Assembly: GCA_900542565.1 (NCBI GenBank)
Contig: UQOC01000048.1
Location: 1-18,244, forward strand
Reading direction: 5' to 3'
Length of the DNA: 18,244 nucleotides
Origin: an uncultured Eubacteriales bacterium
GTDB lineage: Bacteria; Bacillota; Clostridia; Peptostreptococcales; Anaerovoracaceae
The position numbers were made by a program, and so were the translations under genes. Below the pieces are notes generated by a model, which did no database searches, was not told where the DNA came from, and saw only the letters and a program-made list of their open reading frames with translations. Below, piece by piece: positions 11,157 through 17,234 of this stretch. Every line of letters starts with the position of its first letter. The stretch's first letter is position 1.

Positions 11157-11185
11157 TTGATTTCAATGCAAACCCATTATATAAT
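11157..11185 (+). promoter_or_regulatory. sigma-A type promoter for the lipoprotein gene
   Basis: TTGATT (11157-11162), a 17-base spacer and a perfect TATAAT (11180-11185) lie about 52 bases ahead of the lipoprotein ATG. The upstream DNA is A-rich, like an UP element. Confidence 0.85.
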
Positions 11186-11237
11186 GAAAAAAATTCTGTA
11201 TTTCAGCGTATTATTTTGCGGATTTGAGGTGAACGCC

Positions 11238-12326
11238 ATGAAAAAAAGAGTTTTACTTATTGTGCTGGTCCTTGTACTTGGACTGACCGGATGTGCATCC
11301 CAGGGAGTCAGTATAACGCCAATGGAAGTGCCAGTAGAGACTGCAAGGGACGATGAGACAGGGATCTCCAACGAACTGTACCTGTGTTACGCCAAAGACG
11401 GCCATGTGATAGTGGCCAATATCATCAGCGACAGCCACCGGGATGACGGGCAGGGTATCGCGCAGAACCCGGAAACATGGACAGAAGGCTTGTACATCCT
11501 TTCGGACGACGGAGAGGGATATACCCGTTATGGCATAAGCGGGAACAGGAGCGTGTACGATGCCGTGCCTTATGACGAAGGAATACTGTGTGTCACCTAC
11601 GCCTGGGCGGATAATGCGTCAGGCAGCTCAGACGCTGACTACAGGTGGGAACTGATATATCACGACGGCAGAGAAGAACAGCTGATGGACGGGGGATATA
11701 CCTCCTACGAGGCATTGCCGCAGATCACCCTGATGGGAGAAGCTCCGGTATATATAAGCGAAAACAACACCGCCGTGACAAGATCGGTGACTGTGCGGAC
11801 CATAGAGGACGGCAGTCCGCGGGTGATAAAGGACTTTGACGGTTACGGGTTCAATGATGAGATCAGCTCAAATGCGGAGGCATACTGCTTTGAGATATAT
11901 GAACCGCATGTCCTGCAGCCTGTCCTGTGCGCCGGCAATATGGACGGGATATTCTTGGAAAAGGAACTTGAAAAATGGTGCAATTCATACGGCGTCACGG
12001 GGGACCGGATAATATGCTCGCAGGGAAAGAAGCTCGGCAATAACACCGTGTTGGGCATATCCCTTGACGGCGACGATGACATAACCTTTGAAAAAGCCAA
12101 GTGGTGGTTCAACATAACCAGCGGAGATGATAAGACCTGCCTTGCCGTTGACTCCATATCGACCATCTACAGCATAGATATTGAAAACGCTTCTATAGAA
12201 CCGTTGGAACTGCCCGGCGGATACGAGGACCAATGGCTGACAAAGTCAAAGGTCTTAGGCGGGGACAGCGGCGGAGGCTATGTGGTGCTGGTGGATAACA
12301 AAGAACTCTACAGCCTCCAGCTGTGA
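11238..12326 (+). CDS. predicted lipoprotein of unknown function
   Basis: I do not recognise this 362-residue protein. The N terminus MKKRVLLIVLVLVLGLTGCAS is a classic lipoprotein signal with lipobox LTGC and the lipidated Cys at position 19, so the mature protein should be anchored on the outer face of the membrane. The rest is hydrophilic and acidic, with many aromatic/Asp/Gly turns (YILSDDGEGYTRYG, WELIYHDGREEQL, IYSIDIENASIEPLEL). These resemble repeated beta-sheet blades, as in a propeller, but no known domain is evident. The ATG at 11238 has GAGGTGA upstream. An in-frame ATG at 11157 would overlap the promoter and spoil the signal peptide. It has its own promoter and terminator, so it is monocistronic. 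Confidence 0.85.
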   Translation: MKKRVLLIVLVLVLGLTGCASQGVSITPMEVPVETARDDETGISNELYLCYAKDGHVIVANIISDSHRDDGQGIAQNPETWTEGLYILSDDGEGYTRYGISGNRSVYDAVPYDEGILCVTYAWADNASGSSDADYRWELIYHDGREEQLMDGGYTSYEALPQITLMGEAPVYISENNTAVTRSVTVRTIEDGSPRVIKDFDGYGFNDEISSNAEAYCFEIYEPHVLQPVLCAGNMDGIFLEKELEKWCNSYGVTGDRIICSQGKKLGNNTVLGISLDGDDDITFEKAKWWFNITSGDDKTCLAVDSISTIYSIDIENASIEPLELPGGYEDQWLTKSKVLGGDSGGGYVVLVDNKELYSLQL

Positions 12327-12348
12327 TCCGGCGAGATTACAAAAAACA

Positions 12349-12382
12349 ACCTCGGAGCAGAGACATGCTCCGGGGTATTTTT
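12349..12382 (+). terminator. rho-independent terminator after the lipoprotein gene
   Basis: ACCTCGGAGCA pairs with TGCTCCGGGGT (one T-G wobble, loop of six) and is followed by ATTTTT. It begins 22 bases after the stop codon. Confidence 0.85.
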
Positions 12383-12385
12383 GTG

Positions 12386-12422
12386 CAAAGTAATTGCATA
12401 TTTTCCACGGCGCTTTACTTTG
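12386..12422 (+). promoter_or_regulatory. inverted repeat upstream of the CoA-transferase promoter
   Basis: CAAAGTAA (12386-12393) and TTACTTTG (12415-12422) form a perfect 8-base inverted repeat separated by 21 bases. It ends about 50 bases before the -35 box. It may be an operator for an unidentified regulator; no function is shown by the sequence. Confidence 0.35.
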
Positions 12423-12473
12423 ATAAATAATAGATAAACACATGGAATTTCAACGGTTGTAGCCATTTTTGCC

Positions 12474-12502
12474 TTGCATTTTTAACCGGAAACTTTTATA
12501 AT
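12474..12502 (+). promoter_or_regulatory. sigma-A type promoter for the CoA-transferase genes
   Basis: TTGCAT (12474-12479) and a perfect TATAAT (12497-12502) are separated by 17 bases. A second TATAAT-like box follows 3' of it. The predicted leader is about 70 bases and includes a small GGTAA/TTACC inverted repeat (12545-12559) ahead of the ribosome binding site. Confidence 0.8.
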
Positions 12503-12583
12503 ATTTATAATCTGTCAGAGATAGATAAAAGCCATCGGCATATGGGTAACATGCTTACCGAAAAAAATTATCAAGGAGAAAAA

Positions 12584-13258
12584 ATGAAAAACAAAGTGAT
12601 GACTGCCCAGGAAGCAGTAAAAGACATCAGAGATGGAGCAACCATAATGGTGGGCGGTTTCATGGCATGCGGTACTCCGGAAGTGCTGATTGACGCCCTG
12701 GTTGAGAAGAATGTCAGAGATCTGACCATAATCTGCAATGACGCCGGCCTGCCGGGAAAAGGCGTTGGCAAACTGCTCAGCAATGGCCAGATAAAAAAAC
12801 TTATCGCTTCACATGTGGGCTTGAACCCGGAGGTCGCCCAGAGGATGAACACGGATGTGGAAGCAGACAAGCTGGATTGCCAGCTCATCCCACAGGGAAC
12901 CCTTGCAGAAAGGATACGCTCAGGGGGTGCAGGAATAGGCGGTTTTTTGACACCGACAGGTGTAGGGACTATAGTGGCCGAGGGGAAACAGGTCATAAAT
13001 CTTCATGGAAGAGATTATCTTCTTGAGGAACCTCTACGCGCAGAATTTGCTCTCATAAGGGCTTCCGTCTGCGACGAGTTCGGCAACATCCTGTATAACG
13101 GGACTACGCAGAACTTTAACCCGATCATGGCAACGGCAGCCGATTATGTCATAGTCGGCACATATGAGATAGTCCATACGGGAACGCTCGATCCAAATCA
13201 GGTCAGGACATCGGGCATTTTTGTGGATGCGGTAGTTGGAGGTGAAAAGACATGGTAG
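12584..13258 (+). CDS. family I CoA-transferase, subunit A (AtoD-like)
   Basis: This is the alpha subunit of a 3-oxoacid/acetate-type CoA-transferase. Such enzymes move CoA between short-chain acyl-CoAs and free acids, for example acetoacetyl-CoA or butyryl-CoA with acetate. The 224-residue protein has the subunit A signature GGFMACGTPEVLIDAL (residues 24-39), NDAGLPGKGVGKLL, LIPQGTLAERIRSGGAGIGGF and PTGVGT. The ATG at 12584 is preferred because AAGGAG lies five bases upstream. An in-frame start at 12542 has no such site. The gene overlaps the start of subunit B by seven bases, so the two are translated together. The exact acid substrate cannot be read from the sequence. AtoD, CtfA and ScoA are all close relatives. 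Confidence 0.92.
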   Translation: MKNKVMTAQEAVKDIRDGATIMVGGFMACGTPEVLIDALVEKNVRDLTIICNDAGLPGKGVGKLLSNGQIKKLIASHVGLNPEVAQRMNTDVEADKLDCQLIPQGTLAERIRSGGAGIGGFLTPTGVGTIVAEGKQVINLHGRDYLLEEPLRAEFALIRASVCDEFGNILYNGTTQNFNPIMATAADYVIVGTYEIVHTGTLDPNQVRTSGIFVDAVVGGEKTW

Positions 13259-13899
13259 ACATGAAGGAAAGAATAGCCAGAAGGGTGGCAAAGGAGCTTA
13301 ATGACGGTGATGTTGTAAATCTGGGCATAGGCCTGCCGACTATGGTTGCCGAATGTCTGCCGGAGGGGGTAGATATAATCCTCCAGTCAGAAAACGGTAT
13401 AATGGGCATGGGCAGCGCACCCATTGCGCCTGACCCTGATGTGGTCAATGCAGGCGCCCAGTTTGTATCGATCCTTCCGGGAGGACAGTATTTTGACAGC
13501 GCCACCTCTTTTGCCATAATACGCGGAGGTCATGTGGATGCTACTGTATTGGGTGCTCTTGAGGTGGATCGGCATGGAAACATCGCCAACTGGATAATAC
13601 CGGGGAAGATGGTGCCGGGCATGGGCGGCGCCATGGATCTGGTGGTAGGAGCGAAAAAGGTGATAGTAGCCATGCTCCATACCCAGAAAGGAAAGCCAAA
13701 GATTTTGGAAGAATGCAGCCTCCCATATACTGCTGTCGGCTGCGTTGACATGATAATAACGGAAATGGGCGTAATGCGTGTCACGGAAGATGGCATCGTC
13801 CTTGAGGAACTCCATCCCGATTATTCGCTGGAAGATATAAAAGACGCCACCGGATGCGAGCTTATGATTTCAGATGGATTAAAGCCAATGGAAGTATGA
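13252..13899 (+). CDS. family I CoA-transferase, subunit B (AtoA-like)
   Basis: This is the beta subunit carrying the catalytic glutamate. The signature LQSENGIMGMG places the nucleophilic Glu at residue 47, where the CoA thioester intermediate forms. Other family segments are VNLGIGLPTMVAECLP (residues 22-37), GAQFVSILPGGQYFDSATSFA, DRHGNIANWIIPGKMVPGMGGAMDL and VGCVDMIITEMGVM. At 215 residues it has normal length. The ATG overlaps the subunit A stop, with GGAGGTGA six bases upstream inside subunit A. A terminator follows the stop, so A and B form a two-gene operon. The transporter that follows has its own promoter and may handle a related acid, but this is only suggested by position. Confidence 0.93.
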   Translation: MVDMKERIARRVAKELNDGDVVNLGIGLPTMVAECLPEGVDIILQSENGIMGMGSAPIAPDPDVVNAGAQFVSILPGGQYFDSATSFAIIRGGHVDATVLGALEVDRHGNIANWIIPGKMVPGMGGAMDLVVGAKKVIVAMLHTQKGKPKILEECSLPYTAVGCVDMIITEMGVMRVTEDGIVLEELHPDYSLEDIKDATGCELMISDGLKPMEV

Positions 13900-13915
13900 C
13901 AGGGACAACAAAGTG

Positions 13916-13959
13916 AAAAGACGCCAAAGGGAAAAATATTTCCTGAGGCGCCTTTTTTT
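13916..13959 (+). terminator. rho-independent terminator after the CoA-transferase operon
   Basis: AAAGACGCC pairs with GGCGCCTTT (one A-C mismatch) and encloses an inner GGGAAA-AATA-TTTCCT stem, then T7. It begins 17 bases after the subunit B stop. Confidence 0.85.
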
Positions 13960-13980
13960 ATAAAAAAATACACATTTTCC

Positions 13981-14011
13981 TTGACTATATTGTTACTATA
14001 TACTTTACAAT
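13981..14011 (+). promoter_or_regulatory. MerR-type promoter of the transporter gene, 19-base spacer with dyad
   Basis: TTGACT (13981-13986) and TACAAT (14006-14011) are 19 bases apart, too far for good unaided use. Starting at the last base of the -35 box and filling most of the spacer is the imperfect dyad TATATTGTTACTATATA (13986-14002), with 7 of 8 pairs matching around a central T. A long spacer holding a dyad is the hallmark of promoters that MerR-family activators untwist. The likely regulator is the MerR gene at 15609-16427. Confidence 0.7.
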
Positions 14012-14023
14012 CAAAATGTAAAG
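14003..14023 (+). promoter_or_regulatory. second inverted repeat over the -10 box and transcription start
   Basis: CTTTACA (14003-14009) and TGTAAAG (14017-14023) are perfect 7-base arms around 7 bases. The first arm overlaps the -10 box and the second overlaps the expected start site. This is the usual position for a repressor site. Directly downstream GACGCCT occurs twice, nine bases apart (14030 and 14039). Confidence 0.45.
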
Positions 14024-14067
14024 GACTTAGACGCCTCGGACGCCTATAAAAAAGAGGTGAAACAAAT

Positions 14068-15486
14068 GTGAAACTGAGTTTTGGTACCAAACTTTCTTAC
14101 GGAGTAGGCGCAGTCTGCGATAACGCACTATATATGCTGGCAGGTACATATCTGCTTCTTTTTCTTACGACAGTGGCCGGAGTTAATCCTGCGGTAGCAG
14201 GAACGATTTCTGCCGCAGGCTCGATCTGGGAAGCAATGTGCGCACCTGTAGTAGGATTCAAGTCCGACAATGCTGTTACACGATTCGGAAAAAGAAAACC
14301 TTTCCTGATGGCGGCGGCATTTCCTGCGGCGATAGTCACCAATCTTCTTTTTACAGCCGTTGATGCGTCGCAGCCGGTTAAGATATTTTATTACATGATC
14401 ATGGTGATCTTATACTGGACCAGCTTTTCAACATTTTTCGTGCCTTATCTGGCATGGGGGTCAGATCTCACCGACGATTACAATGAAAGGACAGTTCTCC
14501 GGTCGTATTCGTATTTTTTCAATCAGGTGGGAATGTGCATAGGAATGGTGCTGCCGACAATAGTCGTTGACTATTGCATGAACATGGGCAAGACGGTCCG
14601 GCAGTCATGGCAGATGGTAGGAATAATGGTCGGCATATGCGGAGCAGCAGCTTTGCTCATATGTTCGCTGACCATCAGAAAAGATGATGTAAAGGATTTT
14701 AAGAAGCCGAAAAGAAAAAAACAGGCTGTCATAAAGGTGCTGCCTTCAATATTGAAGGGTTACTGGAGCATACTGAAATTAAAGCCTGTAAGATTGATCA
14801 TAGGAGCAAGCCTGGCTTATCTGATCGCAAACATAACATTTTCATCCGACAGGGTCTTTTTCATGACCTTTAATATGGGGATGAACGAGAAGGCCATTTC
14901 AGCAACTCTGCTGATGATAACCATAGCAGGTGTGGCGACGGTGCCTTTTGTGTCGAAACTTGGGACTCGTTTTAACAAAAAAGATCTTTTTAAAAATGTG
15001 ATGGCTGTATGCGGCGTGCTCTTGATGGCAGCAAAGTTTGCAGGAGTGGAAAACTATCCTGTGATGATCGCATCATGCCTGCTGTATGCCGTTGCAAACG
15101 CTTTTTACTGGCAGCTGATGCCATCTATGATATATGATGTGTGCGAAGTTGACGAGCTGATGTCAGGAGAAAAACGCTCCGGCACGGTGATCTCACTTCA
15201 GGCGCTGTCAGAGTCGGTTTCGATCGCCGTTGGCTTGCAGATGCTGGGAGTGATCCTTGAAATGGCCGGATTTGACAGCGAGGCGGCTGTACAGCCGGAT
15301 ACAGCACTGGAATGGGTAGAGAATGCCTTTGTACTCATACCAGGAGCCGCAATGATGGCAGTTGCACTGATAATGAGAAAATTCCCGATGACTAAAGAAG
15401 TCTTTGAACGGGTAAAAGATGCACTGGAAAAGAGGGAAAAGGGAGAAAACCCGGATGTGACCCAGCTTACCGAAATATTCCGCTGA
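14068..15486 (+). CDS. GPH-family (MelB-like) MFS transporter
   Basis: This is a 472-residue, twelve-helix carrier of the glycoside-pentoside-hexuronide:cation symporter family. Visible marks are KLSYGVGAVCDNALY at the N terminus, GSIWEAMCAPVVGFKSD with FGKRKPFLMAA after helix 2, and DLTDDYNERTVLRSYSYFF after helix 4. A basic central loop (KKPKRKKQ) and YDVCEVDELMSGEKRSG in the second half follow. Translation most likely starts at GTG 14068, seven bases after GAGGTGA. An ATG two bases earlier (14066) is followed at once by TGA. Acidic residues used for cation binding in MelB are replaced, so the substrate and coupling ion are unknown. The gene is probably controlled by the MerR-type protein encoded convergently downstream. 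Confidence 0.88.
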   Translation: MKLSFGTKLSYGVGAVCDNALYMLAGTYLLLFLTTVAGVNPAVAGTISAAGSIWEAMCAPVVGFKSDNAVTRFGKRKPFLMAAAFPAAIVTNLLFTAVDASQPVKIFYYMIMVILYWTSFSTFFVPYLAWGSDLTDDYNERTVLRSYSYFFNQVGMCIGMVLPTIVVDYCMNMGKTVRQSWQMVGIMVGICGAAALLICSLTIRKDDVKDFKKPKRKKQAVIKVLPSILKGYWSILKLKPVRLIIGASLAYLIANITFSSDRVFFMTFNMGMNEKAISATLLMITIAGVATVPFVSKLGTRFNKKDLFKNVMAVCGVLLMAAKFAGVENYPVMIASCLLYAVANAFYWQLMPSMIYDVCEVDELMSGEKRSGTVISLQALSESVSIAVGLQMLGVILEMAGFDSEAAVQPDTALEWVENAFVLIPGAAMMAVALIMRKFPMTKEVFERVKDALEKREKGENPDVTQLTEIFR

Positions 15487-15546
15487 CGGAAAGCGGTGCA
15501 AGAGCTAAGATAAACAGAAATTTGAACTCTTCATAAATAAATTCTA

Positions 15547-15589
15547 CAATCCCCGGAGTCTGTTGGTAAAACATAAGCTCCGGGGATTG
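15547..15589. terminator. hairpin between convergent genes, probable bidirectional terminator
   Basis: CAATCCCCGGAG and CTCCGGGGATTG form a perfect 12-base-pair stem with a 19-base loop, midway between the transporter and merR stops. The minus-strand side runs into a T-rich stretch, so it suits the merR transcript best. The plus-strand side lacks a T tract. Confidence 0.7.
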
Positions 15590-15608
15590 GCCTAGGTACA
15601 GGCCATTT

Positions 15609-16427
15609 TCACCGGAGCTGTATCATGCGTATGGAAAGCCGTACAAGATAGTTGTAATAGCCTTCGGTGGACAGATCGTCCAGAATGACATCTTCAAAGA
15701 AATCATCTCCCAGCGCATAGCCGTGCTCTGCGGCATATTTCAATATTTTAAGGCAGTTGAGGCCGATGTTTTCGTAGCCGTGATCGTCATATATAACAAG
15801 ATACGAGCCGGCTGGCTCCATGACAGCCTCTTCAGGCGCAATGGACTTTTCTACAACTGTATAAAATTTAGAATAGCTGTGTCCTGATTCTGTTATGCTG
15901 CTTACCGGGATCATGCTTCCTATGGGACAGGCGCTGTATAAATTCAGCCTTGAACAGTGTTCCAGATGGGTACCGATGGCTGTGGTGACTGCTGCCGTAT
16001 CATCAGGGCCGTGATATTCAGAGACGATCATATGCCTGTCAGGAAACTCCTGTACTGAAATGATGCCGGCAGATGCAGCGATGCCTTCTCTGGTGGTCTG
16101 TATCCTCTTGTCAATATATTTCGCTGACCACTGGAGAGCCTTTATTTTTTTATCTATTTCGGCTTTCCGGGATTCCATCAGTGATATGAGCGACTGGGGA
16201 GACCGGTTGTCCATGTGGCGCCGGATTTCTTTTATATGGACGCCAAGATCCCGGAGCATGGAAATGACCGTAAAAGTTTCTATCTGGGTATAGGAATAAT
16301 AGCGGTATCCGTTTTCTCCCACATGATCCGGGCAGAATATGCCCTGCTGGTCATAGTAAAAAAGGGTTTGCTTGCTAACTCCGCATATGGCGGCGAATTC
16401 GCCGGTGGTAAAATAATCTTTTTTCAT
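15609..16427 (-). CDS. MerR-family transcriptional regulator with GyrI-like effector domain
   Basis: This is a 272-residue DNA-binding activator. The N-terminal MerR winged helix (about residues 1-70) reads FTTGEFAAICGVSKQTLFYYD, then GENGYRYYSYTQIETFTVISMLRDLG. It is followed by a dimerisation coiled coil (about 75-120) with SLMESRKAEIDKKIKALQW. The C-terminal 150 residues (VQEFPDRHMIVSEYHGPD and onward) resemble the GyrI/BmrR-type small-molecule binding fold. No cysteine pattern of metal-sensing MerR proteins is present, so an organic ligand is likelier. The ATG at 16427 has GGGAGGTG upstream; a longer frame reaching 16613 has no good start. It is convergent with the transporter whose promoter bears MerR features. 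Confidence 0.9.
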   Translation of the reverse strand: MKKDYFTTGEFAAICGVSKQTLFYYDQQGIFCPDHVGENGYRYYSYTQIETFTVISMLRDLGVHIKEIRRHMDNRSPQSLISLMESRKAEIDKKIKALQWSAKYIDKRIQTTREGIAASAGIISVQEFPDRHMIVSEYHGPDDTAAVTTAIGTHLEHCSRLNLYSACPIGSMIPVSSITESGHSYSKFYTVVEKSIAPEEAVMEPAGSYLVIYDDHGYENIGLNCLKILKYAAEHGYALGDDFFEDVILDDLSTEGYYNYLVRLSIRMIQLR

Positions 16428-16450
16428 TGGCACACCTCCCGATTTTGTAT

Positions 16451-16479
16451 ATTGTATCATGGCCCGGGGGCAAAAGCAA
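16451..16479 (-). promoter_or_regulatory. promoter of the merR gene
   Basis: On the minus strand TTGCTT (16479-16474) and TACAAT (16456-16451) are 17 bases apart, ending about 24 bases before the merR ATG. The spacer contains a C/G-rich run (CCCCCGGGCC). The normal spacing contrasts with the 19-base spacer at the transporter promoter. Confidence 0.65.
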
Positions 16480-16543
16480 TGAGCCGCAGTGGGGCGTTCG
16501 GCGGTCTGGCGGCATGTAACATATTGCGACGATATACGGGATA

Positions 16544-16559
16544 GGGGTATATGAACCCC
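16544..16559. repeat. short perfect inverted repeat GGGGT-N6-ACCCC
   Basis: GGGGT (16544-16548) and ACCCC (16555-16559) flank ATATGA. It lies in the merR/arsC-like intergenic region just upstream of the first 45-base element. It could be an operator or a small hairpin; the role is unknown. Confidence 0.35.
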
Positions 16560-16569
16560 GAAAATACCG

Positions 16570-16616
16570 AAAATGTTGTATATTTTTTGATCTGGCGATG
16601 ATTTAGACAACATTTT
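16570..16616. repeat. inverted-repeat element, copy 1 (AAAATGTTGT-N27-ACAACATTTT)
   Basis: Perfect 10-base arms at 16570-16579 and 16607-16616 enclose a 27-base core containing TTTTTTGA and GCGAT. A related element lies about 190 bases downstream with the same core length. I cannot assign it to a known repeat family. Confidence 0.65.
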
Positions 16617-16672
16617 TGACTGACCCGGATACAGGCCAGCCGGACAATGGAAATAAATGGAATATTATGGAA

Positions 16673-16716
16673 GCGAATCCGGTCGAAATCTGTCGAATAA
16701 TATCGAAACTCTCGAG
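16673..16716. repeat. CGAA boxes phased at 10 bases
   Basis: CGAA occurs at 16674, 16684, 16694 and 16704, exactly 10 bases apart, with CGAG at 16713. Three of the boxes are TCGAA. All lie on about the same face of the helix, as with repeated protein-binding sites. An ATATTAT/ATAATAT inverted repeat (16662-16668, 16697-16703) overlaps the array. Confidence 0.55.
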
Positions 16717-16762
16717 GATGTAAGTATATAGCGGATAAGATACCCCCCTCCCTTTCCGCATT

Positions 16763-16805
16763 TTGTTGTATTTTTTTGACGATATTGCGATTTCAGACAA
16801 CATTT
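16763..16805. repeat. inverted-repeat element, copy 2 (TGTTGT-N27-ACAACA)
   Basis: TGTTGT (16764-16769) and ACAACA (16797-16802) again enclose 27 bases, with TTTTTTTGA, GCGAT and an AGACAACATTT end shared with copy 1. The outer arm bases are less symmetric than in copy 1. It ends about 45 bases before the arsC-like promoter. Confidence 0.6.
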
Positions 16806-16847
16806 CTCGAAGACTTCCCAAAGTCCGGTAGTTTTTTCCGGATAATA

Positions 16848-16856
16848 TGCTATACT
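16848..16856 (+). promoter_or_regulatory. extended -10 promoter of the ArsC/Spx-like gene
   Basis: TGCTATACT is an extended -10 element (TGn plus TATACT). No good -35 is present 17 bases upstream, where only a T-rich stretch is seen. The extended -10 may compensate for that. The ATG follows about 22 bases later, after AGGAGG. Confidence 0.6.
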
Positions 16857-16877
16857 AAAGAAAAAAGGAGGTACCAT

Positions 16878-17210
16878 ATGCTGTTTATCTGTTATACAAA
16901 GTGCGGAACCTGCCGCAAAGCGAAAAAATGGCTGGACGATAATGGTTATGAATATGAAGAAAGGGATATAAAGACACAGCCGCCTACATATGAGGAACTG
17001 AAAGATTGGCATTCTTTCAGCGGACTTCCGGTCAAGAAGATGTTCAATACCAGCGGCATGCTATACAAATCAATGGATCTGAAGAACAAACTGCCGCAGA
17101 TGAGCGAAGACGAGCAGCTGCGCCTGCTGGCAACTGACGGTATGCTGGTCAAGAGGCCGGTAATAGTTGACGGAGAAAAAGTCAGCTTTGGTTTTAAAGG
17201 CAGCCTTTAG
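16878..17210 (+). CDS. ArsC/Spx family thioredoxin-fold protein
   Basis: This is a 110-residue protein of the arsenate reductase/Spx/YffB family. CYTKCGTCRKAKKWLDDNGYEYEERDI gives a thioredoxin-like start with a CGTC pair at residues 9-12, followed by YEELKDWHSFSGLPVKKMFNTSG and the family's conserved LVKRPVIVDG near the C terminus. The CxxC pair is typical of Spx-type redox switches and YffB-like proteins, whereas true arsenate reductases use one N-terminal cysteine. No ars genes are nearby. AGGAGG lies five bases before the ATG. prmA follows after 24 bases with its own ribosome binding site and no terminator, so the two are probably co-transcribed. Its actual reaction or partner is not decided by the sequence. 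Confidence 0.85.
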   Translation: MLFICYTKCGTCRKAKKWLDDNGYEYEERDIKTQPPTYEELKDWHSFSGLPVKKMFNTSGMLYKSMDLKNKLPQMSEDEQLRLLATDGMLVKRPVIVDGEKVSFGFKGSL

Positions 17211-17234
17211 GAGCCTGAAAATACGGGAGGCAAG

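Noticed and set aside
16570..16805. A CRISPR array or insertion sequence in the repeat-rich intergenic region
   Set aside because: There are only two imperfect copies with no regular spacers, and no cas, transposase or integrase gene occurs in the window.
16603..16821. A 72-residue minus-strand frame in the merR/arsC-like intergenic region
   Set aside because: It has no credible ribosome binding site or homology, and it overlaps the repeat elements and phased boxes, so it is better read as non-coding.
16878..17210. Calling the CxxC protein a true arsenate reductase
   Set aside because: No ars operon genes or arsenical regulator are nearby, and the CGTC pair is more like Spx/YffB proteins. 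The family call is kept general.
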